Made by a program: the position numbers and the translations under genes. A stretch of 64,000 nt of DNA from an uncultured Coriobacteriaceae bacterium. GTDB lineage: Bacteria > Actinomycetota > Coriobacteriia > Coriobacteriales > Atopobiaceae. The notes under the pieces are model-generated. The model worked only from the letters and a program-made list of their open reading frames with translations. It searched no databases and was not told the origin of the DNA. Of the stretch, positions 47,861 through 56,996 are shown in pieces (the first letter of the stretch is position 1; every line of letters begins with the position of its first letter). Location: the NCBI GenBank assembly GCA_902801175.1, contig CADCHF010000006.1:27863-91862 (forward strand), read 5' to 3'.

Positions 47861-47936
47861 GCCCTCGTAGCTCAGGGGATAGAGCACCGCTCTCCTAAAG
47901 CGGGTGTCAGCAGTTCGAATCTGTTCGGGGGCACCA
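47861..47936 (+). tRNA. tRNA-Arg (CCU)
   Basis: Cloverleaf with acceptor GCCCTCG and CGGGGGC (one T-G pair), anticodon loop CTCCTAA giving CCU, discriminator A, and encoded CCA. Confidence 0.94.
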
Positions 47937-47945
47937 TGAATTCTT

Positions 47946-47984
47946 GCAGGTCAACCAGTGTTTCTGGTTGACCTGCTTTCGTTT
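47946..47984 (+). terminator. Terminator after tRNA-Arg
   Basis: Perfect 13-bp stem (47946-47958 with 47964-47976), five-base loop, then TTTCGTTT. Confidence 0.88.
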
Positions 47985-48186
47985 GGGCCGCGAGTGGGTG
48001 TGTCGTCGGGAACGAGGGTTATAGGACAAAAAGCGCGCAGCTTTACACCCATTTAGGTGTCCTACCTGCTGAAACGCTGTCCTCAGGGTTGGTCGCCCAA
48101 GAATGGCGGGTCGTCTGGCTCACGGCACCGAGCCGCGGGCGAATCACGCCCGGCCGCCGCCTCGAGCCGAATTTTTCACAGGCCGC

Positions 48187-48313
48187 GCACGGTATGTCAT
48201 CTACGCGAAGTAGAACCGCCTTCTCCATGAGTATCCGGGTCCCGTGAGCTTGGGTTTTGCCCCGCGATACTTCAGCATCCGCGATTCTACTTCGCGTAGA
48301 TGACATACCGTGC
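48187..48313. repeat. 127-bp palindromic element, copy C
   Basis: Same length and arm sequence as copies A and B, with a diverged interior. The arms here continue outward as GGCCGC and GCGGCC, so the palindrome is a few bases longer. A REP fragment (GGTCCCCATGACACACCCCC) follows at 48330-48350. The rest of the gap from tRNA-Arg to 48533 shows no gene. Confidence 0.85.
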
Positions 48314-48533
48314 GCGGCCGTCGAAACATGTTCGCAGAGGTCCCCATGACACACCCCCAAGTGAGCTCCCCATTCGACCGGCACGCCGTCCTCGTAGACA
48401 TAAAATCTTTACTTAAATCAGGTTTGTGAAACCCTCTTTTACCGCTTAGTTGCCAGTTTGGCACTAGCGCCTGCATAAATGTGTCGATAGAGATATATAA
48501 ATACGCAGGTAAGCAGCATGGAGGGCGATTCGA

Positions 48534-51500
48534 ATGAAGAGCAACTATCGTACGTGTGCAGCTGTCAAGGTCGGCGCTTACGCTCTCGCGCTCATACTTT
48601 CGTTGCAGGCGTTCGTGCTCGGCGCCCCATTGGTCGCGCGCGCCGACGAGTCCAACATCTCTCTAGAGGCACCGGCCACCGCCGAGCCCCCAGCGGACTC
48701 CGCCCCAATCGACTCCGACCCCACACCATCCACCAACCCAACCGACTCGCAGCCAGAGCCCGAAGACACCACAACCCAAGGCGCGCCCGAGGAGCCCAGC
48801 CCTGCCCCCGCACCCGCAGAGACCCAGGGCACCAACGACTCCACCGCAGCCGACCCCATCTGGGACGTAACGGTCACCGCCGTGCGCAACACCACGACCG
48901 CAACCATCGCCCTCGACCCTTCGATCGTGGACGGTGCGGCCATTGACACCGTTACCCTCACGGCAACCATGACCTACAACGGCACGGTCATGCGCTCGGC
49001 AACAAGCGAGTTCACGCCATCGGACTTTGCCGACGGCGCCACGCCCACCATGGACTTTGGCAACTACGGCAAGTTCTCGCTCGTGGCCAGCTTCAAACTC
49101 AACGGCGAGGTCGTCCAAACAAACGACCCCATCACCGTGGGAATCGTCGCCGACACCTACAACATCTCGCCGGTGAGCGCGTCGCTTCCCGTCACGTTCT
49201 TCTCGCTCAACCTTTGGGGTGAGAACAACATCCGCGAGACCGGTCCCGTCATCCTCATGATGGAGCGCCCCGCCGCCTACGACTGGAACGCGCTGCCCGA
49301 GGGCGTCTACGGCGTTCCCTACATCAGCATGGACGACCTCACCTACCAGCCCGACGTCTCGCTCGCTGGGTACAACTTCATTGCCAAGCAGCCCGCCCTT
49401 GCGGCATACGTGCACGACCTCTACGAGGTCTCGCCCGACTCGACCTTTAACCTTTACGTTGTCGACGTCTACATCTGCCTCGTGCAGCACGTGCTCTACG
49501 CAAACAAGATCCCCAGCAGCCAGTACTACATATATATGCTCTCGGACGGCACCGCGTCGGCGTCGCGCTTCAACTCGTTCTACAACCGCGCCGACGCGCA
49601 GGCGCACCACGACGAGCTCACGGCCGAGTGGCAAGGCTACAAGGACTACGCCTACGAGACCGGCGAGGTCAGCTCCGAGGTGCCCGACGTGGGCTCGAGC
49701 CGCTGGTACTGTGCCCTCCTTTCCTGCGAGGAGAACATCGAGTTTTGGGTGGCGCGCAAAGACGTCTTCACCTCGCCCGAGGACGGCGACGTGTTTGGCA
49801 GCGCCTTTAGGGCCGACCCGCGGGTGATCCAGGTAAACATTGGCACCCTGCTCAGCAACAACATCAAGAGCGATCCGGCGGCGGAGGCCGAGTTCAAGCG
49901 CCTGTACAACTTTAACGACAGCTTCTTTGCCGAGGCCGAGGCGCAAAACAAGGACGCCATGGTCTTTCTTGGGACGCGCGTCAACCTTGAGAAGGACTTT
50001 GAGGACTACGCGCGCTTCACACAGTCGTACTACGGCGACGACTACGTCTATTACTACAAGGGCCATCCCGCCACGCCCACCGACCTCTACCCCGAGAAGC
50101 AGGAGCAGCTCGCGCGCCTGGGCGTCACCGACGTCGAGTCGTCGATCGCGGCCGAGCTCATCCTCTTCTTCAACCCCGAGATCTACCTTTCGGGCTACTC
50201 GTCGAGCACGTACGACTCGGTTCCCGTGGGCATGGGCAAGGGCATGTTTAACATGACGCGCAACGCGGGCCTTTCCAACGCGGCCTACCGCAACATGGAC
50301 TACTGGATGACGCGCGTGAGCGACTCGAGCGACGAGCGCTTTAAGGAGCTGGTCGTTACCGGCGACGACAGCTATGTGGTGGAGTTTAGCGACAAGGTGG
50401 CCATCGCCAAGGGCGTTGTCGAAGAGGGCGAGCACGGAGCTACCGCAGACCCCGCCGCCATGGACAAGGCAAACACCGAGATGATTGCCATTTGGGACGC
50501 AACCGCCTCGCTCATAACGTATTACCAGCTCAACGAGGACAAGTCGGCCTACGTCTACATTGGCAACGAGAACGGCCTTGTGGGCGAGGCGGCGATTCCC
50601 GAGGGCGAGTACGTGATCATGAGCGAGCTCGCCGACGGAATGGTGCTCGACGTGGCCAACGGGTCAACGGCAGCCGGTGCCAACGTGCGGCTTTGGACGA
50701 GCAACGACAGCCAGGCCCAGCGCTGGAAGGTGACCTACGACGCAAACGGGCTGGCCACCATCACCAACGCCAAAACGGGCAAGGTGCTCGACGTGGCCAA
50801 CGGAAAGGTCCAGAAGAACGGCAACGTTTGGCAATGGAACAACAACGGGTCGCTGGCGCAAAAATGGCGTCTTGTGCGCAACAACAAGGGCGCCATCAAG
50901 GTGCTCTCGGCAAAGGATCCAACCATCTCGCTCGACCTGGCCTCGGGGCAGTCCACCAAGGGAACTAACCTGCAGCTGTGGACCGACAACGGCACAAAGG
51001 CCCAGCAGTTCCGCTTTGTGTCCACAACGGTCAGCCTGAGCACCGCCGAGCAGGCCAGCATTGAGGACGGCTGCTACCACATTGTGTCGACGCTCGACCT
51101 GCAGGCCTCGTACATGCTGCAGCTTGCGGACTGGGGCCGCGCAAGTGGCACAAACATTAGGGTGCAGAAGGCGACCGACCAGATAGACGAGGTCTTTCGC
51201 ATTACGCGTGGCGACGACGGCTACTATCGCATTGGCTCGGTGTGGGTCGACCTGGCGCTTGATGTTGTCGGTCCGTCGCTGGTGCCTGGCGCAAATGTGA
51301 GGCTCGCCACGCCGCAGGCTTCGTCCGACGCGCAAAAGTGGGCCATCTATGCGCGCACGGGCGGGACCTACGCCATACAAAATGTGGCCACCGGCCTGCT
51401 GCTTGAGGTTGCGGGCGGAAAGGTGGCGGCAAATACCAACGTGCAGGGCGGTCTCACGAGCGGCGATCGCGCGCAAACCTGGCTGCTTAAGCCGGCGGAG

Positions 51501-51971
51501 GACCCTGCGGAAACGCTCAAGCAGCTGGTTGAGGAGAACGCCGGCCTGGTGACGATGGGGGTTAGCGTCATTAAGAGTGCAAGCGCGCCGTCGCTGGTGT
51601 TTGACGTGAAGAACGGCTCTACTGAGAGCGGCGCGGCGGTGCAGCTGTGGACCAACAACGGGTCGGTGGCCCAGCGTTGGCTTGTGCTGAAGGACTCCGA
51701 CGGCCTTATGATTGTCTTTAGCGCCAAGAGCGGAATGGTGCTGGACGTTGCTGGTGGCAAGGCCATTGCCGGCACGGCGGTGCGGCAGTATCGCTACAAC
51801 GGCACCAACGCGCAAAAGTGGGTTGCCGTGAAGGGCGAAAGCGGCGTAAAGCTTGTGTCCGCAGGGAACCCGTCGGTGTGTTTGGCCGTCGCAGACTCGC
51901 CGAGCAAGGGCGCGCTCCTCACGCTAGCGGATGTAACCGCCCCTAACTCGCAAGAGTTCCAGTTTGAGTGA
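48534..51971 (+). CDS. Exported glycosyltransferase-like protein with ricin-type lectin repeats
   Basis: A 1,145-residue secreted protein. Signal peptide 1-41 (VGAYALALILSLQAFVLG, then ARA), a Pro/Glu/Thr-rich linker to about 100, a beta-rich segment to about 200, a large domain at 210-660, then ricin B-type repeats to the end with eight Gln-x-Trp-like motifs (AQRW, AQKW, AQTW). The large domain has Asp338-Gly339 (LSDG), His511-Pro512 (YYKGHP) and Ser556-Ser558 (GYSSST), in the order and rough spacing of bacterial sialyl/polysialyltransferases (GT38/GT52). That assignment is inference. GGAGGG lies upstream of the ATG. No sorting signal is seen at the C-terminus. Confidence 0.75.
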   Translation: MKSNYRTCAAVKVGAYALALILSLQAFVLGAPLVARADESNISLEAPATAEPPADSAPIDSDPTPSTNPTDSQPEPEDTTTQGAPEEPSPAPAPAETQGTNDSTAADPIWDVTVTAVRNTTTATIALDPSIVDGAAIDTVTLTATMTYNGTVMRSATSEFTPSDFADGATPTMDFGNYGKFSLVASFKLNGEVVQTNDPITVGIVADTYNISPVSASLPVTFFSLNLWGENNIRETGPVILMMERPAAYDWNALPEGVYGVPYISMDDLTYQPDVSLAGYNFIAKQPALAAYVHDLYEVSPDSTFNLYVVDVYICLVQHVLYANKIPSSQYYIYMLSDGTASASRFNSFYNRADAQAHHDELTAEWQGYKDYAYETGEVSSEVPDVGSSRWYCALLSCEENIEFWVARKDVFTSPEDGDVFGSAFRADPRVIQVNIGTLLSNNIKSDPAAEAEFKRLYNFNDSFFAEAEAQNKDAMVFLGTRVNLEKDFEDYARFTQSYYGDDYVYYYKGHPATPTDLYPEKQEQLARLGVTDVESSIAAELILFFNPEIYLSGYSSSTYDSVPVGMGKGMFNMTRNAGLSNAAYRNMDYWMTRVSDSSDERFKELVVTGDDSYVVEFSDKVAIAKGVVEEGEHGATADPAAMDKANTEMIAIWDATASLITYYQLNEDKSAYVYIGNENGLVGEAAIPEGEYVIMSELADGMVLDVANGSTAAGANVRLWTSNDSQAQRWKVTYDANGLATITNAKTGKVLDVANGKVQKNGNVWQWNNNGSLAQKWRLVRNNKGAIKVLSAKDPTISLDLASGQSTKGTNLQLWTDNGTKAQQFRFVSTTVSLSTAEQASIEDGCYHIVSTLDLQASYMLQLADWGRASGTNIRVQKATDQIDEVFRITRGDDGYYRIGSVWVDLALDVVGPSLVPGANVRLATPQASSDAQKWAIYARTGGTYAIQNVATGLLLEVAGGKVAANTNVQGGLTSGDRAQTWLLKPAEDPAETLKQLVEENAGLVTMGVSVIKSASAPSLVFDVKNGSTESGAAVQLWTNNGSVAQRWLVLKDSDGLMIVFSAKSGMVLDVAGGKAIAGTAVRQYRYNGTNAQKWVAVKGESGVKLVSAGNPSVCLAVADSPSKGALLTLADVTAPNSQEFQFE

Positions 51972-52113
51972 TGCACTCTTCGGATAAAAAATGAGTTGCG
52001 TGTGTCGTTGGGGAGCCCCTGCTCGTTGGGAGTCTTCCAACGACACACGCGTTTTAGGCGGTGTACCTGGGGGCGGGGTGTCGGAAGAAACGTAGCCTCA
52101 CTGGTGAGTTGGC

Positions 52114-52238
52114 GTGTCAAGGGGACGTATAATTTGACACACTTGGAAACCCGTCTGACCTGGTGTCGGCCGCTCTCGAAGGTCAACCCTCCTGACGGGA
52201 TGATTAAGTGTGTCAAATTATACGTCCCCATGACACGC
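52114..52238. repeat. REPIN copy upstream of the RAYT gene
   Basis: Inverted REP units at 52114-52144 and 52208-52238 around a 63-base spacer that is nearly identical to the copy at 45929. It lies 257 bp before the transposase start, in opposite orientation to the downstream copy. Confidence 0.92.
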
Positions 52239-52400
52239 CATTCAGGTCCGCAACGCTCGCGATGGGTGTGTCGTCGGGAACGAAGCCGGCACGCGCATTC
52301 AGGTCCGCGGAGGTCCCCATGACACACCCCCAAGTGAGTCCTCGTTTCGATCCCCTCCCACACCCCCTTTATACGTCCCCATGACACACTCCCAAGCCCA
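52239..52400. repeat. REP fragments between the REPIN and the RAYT gene
   Basis: Fragments of the same family recur: GGTCCCCATGACACACCCCC near 52311 and TATACGTCCCCATGACACAC near 52370. GGTGTGTCGTCGGGAACGA (52263) also occurs near 47997. Confidence 0.65.
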
Positions 52401-52435
52401 TATGGCCTCTTCCCCGAACGCACCTCGCATGAACC

Positions 52436-52464
52436 TTGACATTAACGGCGAACGGCCATAGGTT
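52436..52464 (+). promoter_or_regulatory. Possible promoter of the RAYT gene
   Basis: TTGACA (52436-52441) and TAGGTT (52459-52464) are 17 bases apart, and the gene starts 31 bases later. The -10 is weak. Confidence 0.4.
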
Positions 52465-52495
52465 TGATTCCCAAGGGTAACTGGAGGGAGCCGCA

Positions 52496-53281
52496 ATGCC
52501 ACGTGTAGCAAGACAACAGAGTTCGGTCGACCTGTATCACATCAGCGTGAGGGGCATCAATCAGGTGCAGCTCTTCTACGACGACGAGGACAGGGAAGAG
52601 TTCCTAAGGCGCGTGTGGCAGTATCGCGACTCCAGCAACGTCAAGGTTCTCTCGTGGTGCCTCATGGCAAGCCACGTGCACTTCCTCATGGAGGCAAAGG
52701 TCAAAGACGCCTCCATGTTCATGAAGCGCCTGCAGCAGAGCTACTCGCACTACTACAACGCCAAGTACGACCGGACGGGCTACCTGTTCCAGGGGCGCTA
52801 CTACAGCGTGCCAATCGAGAGTGAGGGCCAGCTGCTGACCGTGATTCGCTACATTCATCGCAACCCGCTCGAGGTCGGCGAGAGCGTGAGCAGCTGGACG
52901 AGCTACGACGACATTCTGGGTGCGTCGGGGTACACCAACTCAATCGAGCTTCTGCAGCTCATTGACAGCAACCCAAGCAGAGCCGAGCGCAGCTTTACGC
53001 GGCTTGTGCTGGAGGACAACAGGAGCGAAAGCGGCAAGGTTGGTCCAAGGCGTCATGTGGCCGACGAAGACGCGGCGCAGATCATTATGAAGGTCGCGGG
53101 CACGCAGACCTGTCAGGCAGTGTGCGACCTGAGCAAGGCCGACCGGAAAGAGGCCCTGAAGCAGATGAAGGCCGCGGGTCTGACCGTGCGGCAGATCTCG
53201 AGGCTGACCGGGTTGAACCGCGGCGTGGTCCAGCGTGCCGGGGCCGAGGAGGATGCGACTCCGAGGCACTTGCGGCACTAG
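52496..53281 (+). CDS. REP-associated tyrosine transposase (RAYT, IS200-like Y1 family)
   Basis: A 261-residue HUH single-strand transposase relative. The metal-binding His-x-His is in CLMASHVHFLME near residue 60, and the helix with the nucleophilic tyrosine region reads LLTVIRYIHRNPLEVG near 118. The N-terminal VDLYHISVRGINQ strand and the FQGRYYSVPIE block are typical. The C-terminus adds a helix-turn-helix (TVRQISRLTGLNRGVVQ). GGAGGG precedes the ATG. REPIN copies in opposite orientation flank it, as expected of RAYT systems, so it is the likely mover of that repeat family. Confidence 0.93.
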   Translation: MPRVARQQSSVDLYHISVRGINQVQLFYDDEDREEFLRRVWQYRDSSNVKVLSWCLMASHVHFLMEAKVKDASMFMKRLQQSYSHYYNAKYDRTGYLFQGRYYSVPIESEGQLLTVIRYIHRNPLEVGESVSSWTSYDDILGASGYTNSIELLQLIDSNPSRAERSFTRLVLEDNRSESGKVGPRRHVADEDAAQIIMKVAGTQTCQAVCDLSKADRKEALKQMKAAGLTVRQISRLTGLNRGVVQRAGAEEDATPRHLRH

Positions 53282-53304
53282 GGGGACCGGGAGTGCGGGA
53301 GTTG

Positions 53305-53432
53305 GTGTGTCAAGGGGACGTATAATTTGACACACTCAGTCATGCCGCAAGGAAAGGTTGACCTTCGAGAGCGGCTGACATCAGGACGAACGAGTCTCCG
53401 AGTGTGTCAAATTATACGTCCCCTTGACACAC
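53305..53432. repeat. REPIN copy downstream of the RAYT gene
   Basis: Starts 24 bases after the RAYT stop. Its units at 53305-53337 and 53402-53432 enclose a spacer whose GACCTTCGAGAGCGGC core is the reverse complement of the upstream copy. A fragment CCCCATGACACACCCCCAAG follows near 53449. Confidence 0.92.
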
Positions 53433-53521
53433 CTCGTGCGAGGAGGGTCCCCCATGACACACCCCCAAGTGAGTCTCTGCTTCGACTCCGATGAATGTGT
53501 CAGCGTCTCCTATACATACCC

Positions 53522-53600
53522 GCGAGAATAGTATCCTTTTACACGCCAGCGAGCATAGTCTCCGTGGCTCGCGAGCACATTTCCCGCGAGCACAGCTCCC
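53522..53600. repeat. Four degenerate 15-bp repeats upstream of the polysaccharide operon
   Basis: Copies at 53522, 53549, 53571 and 53586 follow the pattern GCGAGCAYAGYYTCC. The rest of the gap to 53818 is AT-rich, with TTGACC near 53737 as a possible -35. The repeats may be regulator sites for the operon. Confidence 0.5.
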
Positions 53601-53818
53601 ACATGTTGCGATAATGAGAATTTCAATCGATGCACTTTAAATCATGATTAAATAGACCAGATGCACTATCGGTAGATTCGTCTATTTATAGGAAGAACAT
53701 AACTGTAAATATACAAATGTAACATCATATAGTCCGTTGACCGCTCTTCGACTGCACTGTTAGACAAAGTCTGGCATATAGCCAGCGCGTCCTTGTGTCC
53801 GCAAACAGGAGGTTCCAC

Positions 53819-54475
53819 TTGACACTGATCGAACTACTGGGGTTGTTGCGAAAGCACCTCCTCCTCGTCATTGCACTGCCGCTCGGCGTTGGCGCCATAG
53901 TGGCGCTTGGCAGCATCTTCCTCCCCGACGAGTACACGGCAACCACCACCATGTACGTGCTCTCGCAGCGCGCCGACGAGGCCCAGACCGTCATCACGCA
54001 GTCCGACCTCTCCGCGGGTCAGATGCTCACCAGCGACGTGGCAACCATCCTGAACTCCGACCGAGTGAAGAACGACGTGGCCGAGCAGCTTGGCTTTGAG
54101 AATCTCCGCGGCTTTGACCTGAGCGTCACCAGCTCCACCACCACGCGCGTCATCACGCTCGCCGTCACCGGCACCAACCCCGCCGATGCCGCCAACGTGG
54201 CAAACGCCCTCGTTGACACCACCTCGCGCATCGCGTCGGAGGTCATGCAGATCGAGTCGGTCAACGTCATTGACGCCGCCACCGCCCCAACCGTGCCCTC
54301 CGGCCCGCGTCGCATGCTCTACGTGGCCGTTGGCATCATGGCCGGCCTCTTCCTCGCCGTGGCCATCGTTGTGATCGACGACATGCTCGACACGCGCCTC
54401 CACAGCGGCCAGGACGTAGAGGAGATGCTCGGCATCCCCGTGGTTGGCCACTTCCCGGCACTTGAGAGGAGCTAA
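53819..54475 (+). CDS. Polysaccharide chain-length/tyrosine-kinase modulator (Wzz/CpsC type)
   Basis: A 218-residue membrane protein. The first helix is at about 12-35 (LLVIALPLGVGAIVALGSIF), an external domain follows, and a second helix lies near 168-192 (MLYVAVGIMAGLFLAVAIVV) with a short cytoplasmic tail. This is the modulator that activates the partner BY-kinase and sets polymer length. AGGAGG six bases upstream shows that the TTG at 53819 is the start. The kinase gene begins 2 bases after its stop. Confidence 0.88.
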   Translation: MTLIELLGLLRKHLLLVIALPLGVGAIVALGSIFLPDEYTATTTMYVLSQRADEAQTVITQSDLSAGQMLTSDVATILNSDRVKNDVAEQLGFENLRGFDLSVTSSTTTRVITLAVTGTNPADAANVANALVDTTSRIASEVMQIESVNVIDAATAPTVPSGPRRMLYVAVGIMAGLFLAVAIVVIDDMLDTRLHSGQDVEEMLGIPVVGHFPALERS

Positions 54476-54477
54476 CC

Positions 54478-55488
54478 ATGCAGCTCACTACTCCCTTTAG
54501 CAAGAGCAAGAGCAGGACCTCCGAAGAGCTCAGCGGTGTGGTCAACTCCGCAAAGACCCTGCTCGCAAACATTCGCTTTATGAGCGTGGACAACCCCGTC
54601 CACAGCATTGTTATCACCTCGGCCGTACCCAACGAGGGCAAGACCTTTGTGGCGGCCAACCTCACCTCGGCCATCGCAACGTCGGGCCACTCGGTGCTGG
54701 TGGTCGAGTGCGACATGCGCAGGCGCTCCATGGCGCACACCCTGGGCGTGCACGCGCAGCACGGCATCTACTCGGTGCTGGCGGGCGAGGTGCCCCTCAC
54801 CCAGGCGGTCGTCTCGCTCAAGACGCCGGGTATGTACTTCTTGGACGCCGAGCCGCACATTCCCAACCCGTCGGACCTCATGAACTCGCATCGCTTCCAA
54901 AAGCTGATCGAGCAGGCGCTTGACACCTACGAGTATGTGATCTTTGACACGCCGCCCGTGGGCACCTTTGTTGACGCGGCCGTGCTGGGCACCAAGGTGG
55001 ACGCCGTCTTTATGGTGGTGCGTGAGAACTTTACCAAGAAGGCCGAGGTCGCGGCCGCAGCCGAGCAGCTCAAGAAGAGTGGCTGCAACCTGGCCGGCGT
55101 GGTCATGAACTACTGCGAGCGCCGCAGGTCCGAGTACTACTACGAGTACTACTACAGCAAGAACGGCCACAACGACAGCGACGCCCCCTCGCGTGCTGGT
55201 CGCAGACCCATCACCGACGAGCCCGTGCCGCAGAGGCCGGTGCCCAGGCGTCCGGTTCCAAGCCGTCCCTCGCGCCAGCAAGCGGCCGCGGACGACACCA
55301 ACTCGCTCGCAGCAGCCCGCCAGCAGGCGCAGGAGCAGCCCGCACCCACGCGTGCGGTTTCAATGGGTTCGGGCGACCCGTCCGACACCGACATCTACAT
55401 CCGCCTCGCCGAGAGCGCCTCGGCCAGCAGCGAAAGCCAGCGTCGTATCATCCCGCGCGCCGTCCCCTCCATCGACGAGGACATCTAG
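54478..55488 (+). CDS. Bacterial tyrosine kinase CpsD-type with long C-terminal extension
   Basis: The 336-residue BY-kinase has Walker A SAVPNEGKTFVAAN, Walker A' VLVVECDMRR and Walker B YVIFDTPPVG. It has a tyrosine cluster (EYYYEYYYS) near residue 220, the usual autophosphorylation tail. About 110 residues follow the cluster, rich in Pro, Arg, Gln, Ala and Ser (PVPQRPVPRRPVPSRPSR), which ordinary CpsD proteins lack. It acts with the preceding modulator and the following phosphatase to cycle phosphorylation and control export. Confidence 0.9.
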   Translation: MQLTTPFSKSKSRTSEELSGVVNSAKTLLANIRFMSVDNPVHSIVITSAVPNEGKTFVAANLTSAIATSGHSVLVVECDMRRRSMAHTLGVHAQHGIYSVLAGEVPLTQAVVSLKTPGMYFLDAEPHIPNPSDLMNSHRFQKLIEQALDTYEYVIFDTPPVGTFVDAAVLGTKVDAVFMVVRENFTKKAEVAAAAEQLKKSGCNLAGVVMNYCERRRSEYYYEYYYSKNGHNDSDAPSRAGRRPITDEPVPQRPVPRRPVPSRPSRQQAAADDTNSLAAARQQAQEQPAPTRAVSMGSGDPSDTDIYIRLAESASASSESQRRIIPRAVPSIDEDI

Positions 55489-55499
55489 GCGGCCCTCGC

Positions 55500-56144
55500 A
55501 TGAGAGACCTCCACTGCCACATTCTTCCGGGCGTAGACGACGGGGCTCGCAACCTGCGCGAGTCCCTCGCCATGCTCGAGGCCGCCAAGGCCGCGGGCAT
55601 TACCTCTATCACGTGCACGCCGCACTGCCGCGACCCGTACTTTGACTTTGAGGCAATGTGGCAGGCCTTTTATGCGCTCGAGGACGCGGCAGGAGGCTTC
55701 CCGCTGCAGATGGGCTTTGAGGTCAACTATCGCAAGCTAATGGAGCTGGGCCTGGAGTGGGCCGAGGTGCTGCACTTTGACGGCTCCAACGAGTTTTTGC
55801 TCGAGCTGTCGGTGGGGGCAAGGTCGTCGCGCTACGACGACTACGAACGCACCATCTTTGAGCTGCAGGGCATGGGCTACCAGGTGATCATTGCGCACCC
55901 TGAGCGCTACTCGGCCATTCAGCGGCACGTGGAGCTGGCCGACGAGCTGGTGCGCATGGGCTGCAAGCTGCAGTGCTCCACCGACTTTATTGCGGGCGGG
56001 CGCTTTGGCAAGGAGAGGCGTCCGGCCGTAAAGATGCTCAAGGACGGGTTGGTTTCGTATTTTGCGAGCGACGCCCACCGGGTTGAGCATTACGACTACT
56101 ATGCAAAAGCACAGCAGAAGTATGGGCACTTGCTTATAGGCTAA
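55500..56144 (+). CDS. PHP-family tyrosine phosphatase (CpsB/CapC type)
   Basis: A 214-residue manganese-dependent phosphatase that dephosphorylates the BY-kinase. The PHP metal motifs are DLHCHILPGVDDGAR at residue 3, TPHCRDPYF, EVNYR, IAHPERY and SDAHRVEHYDYY. Length is slightly short but complete. It starts 11 bases after the kinase stop and ends the first block of the locus, before an 850-bp AT-rich gap. Confidence 0.92.
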   Translation: MRDLHCHILPGVDDGARNLRESLAMLEAAKAAGITSITCTPHCRDPYFDFEAMWQAFYALEDAAGGFPLQMGFEVNYRKLMELGLEWAEVLHFDGSNEFLLELSVGARSSRYDDYERTIFELQGMGYQVIIAHPERYSAIQRHVELADELVRMGCKLQCSTDFIAGGRFGKERRPAVKMLKDGLVSYFASDAHRVEHYDYYAKAQQKYGHLLIG

Positions 56145-56996
56145 AGCACGATCCCGTGAGCCGACGGATCTGCGGTATTGCTGTGCCTAAATAACGTATA
56201 GACGTCCCGAAATAACATATATGAGGAATATATAAAACAGTAAACCGCTGCCTAAATAACGCATGTAAAGAAATGCCATTTTAGGTAAGGAAAATGTCAT
56301 AAAGGGTATATTTACGATTATATATTAAATATAAATAACTAAAGGCATTAATTTGTGTATGTAAACAGCGTTAAATTAGGCGATTAAACAAATACAAGCC
56401 ATTGACACGGTCTAGAATGAGGTTCCACACTTCTCGCCAATTGTCATATGACGCCACGCGCGCAGTGTTCGATGGCAGGAGAACGAATAGCCTCACGATT
56501 GTGTGACGCATCAGGCACAGCGCCTATGGAGATTTGTGCGGAAAGCACAGTCTCTAGCGGGCTATCTACCGTGTCAGGGCACGCGCATCGCGCAGCATAG
56601 ACCGAGCCAGAAGCTCGCCTCCGCCTGTAGCGGTGCCACTTAACCCCAGCGCCCCACGCAATCGCCCATTCGTTCCCCTGCAAGGCTGTGACCGTGTTGC
56701 CCTCGTGGCGTCTGCGCGGTCACCAAAAAAGCTATTAAGTTCTCTAAACCCTGGTTTTGTGAGTTAACCCTCGCAAACCTGGGTTTTGTGCGCTTGATAG
56801 CAGAACGTCCCACTTCAACGGAGTTAACAAGCTCACGACCACATGTGTCGAAATACGTGCCAGGTCTGCGGATTTGCGCCAAAAACCAGTCGCAATCACC
56901 TAAACAAAGCGTGTACGGATACACGGAGAAACTCCCCCAAACACCGCGGTAACCGAGCGCCGCGCGGGAGCGTGAGCAACAAGCACGGAGGTCGCC
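56145..56996. promoter_or_regulatory. AT-rich leader region upstream of the LoaP gene
   Basis: No credible gene. GCCTAAATAACG occurs twice (56185-56196, 56250-56261). AACCCTGGTTTTGTG (56747) and AACCTGGGTTTTGTG (56777) form a second direct repeat. CGTGTA-CGGA-TACACG (56909-56924) is a small perfect hairpin before the LoaP start, and GGAGG lies at 56986. It probably contains the promoter and leader of the long polysaccharide operon. Confidence 0.55.

Noticed and set aside
48663-50435. 590-codon minus-strand frame opposite the exported lectin protein
   Set aside because: Antisense shadow with biased composition. The plus-strand gene has a signal peptide and recognisable lectin repeats.
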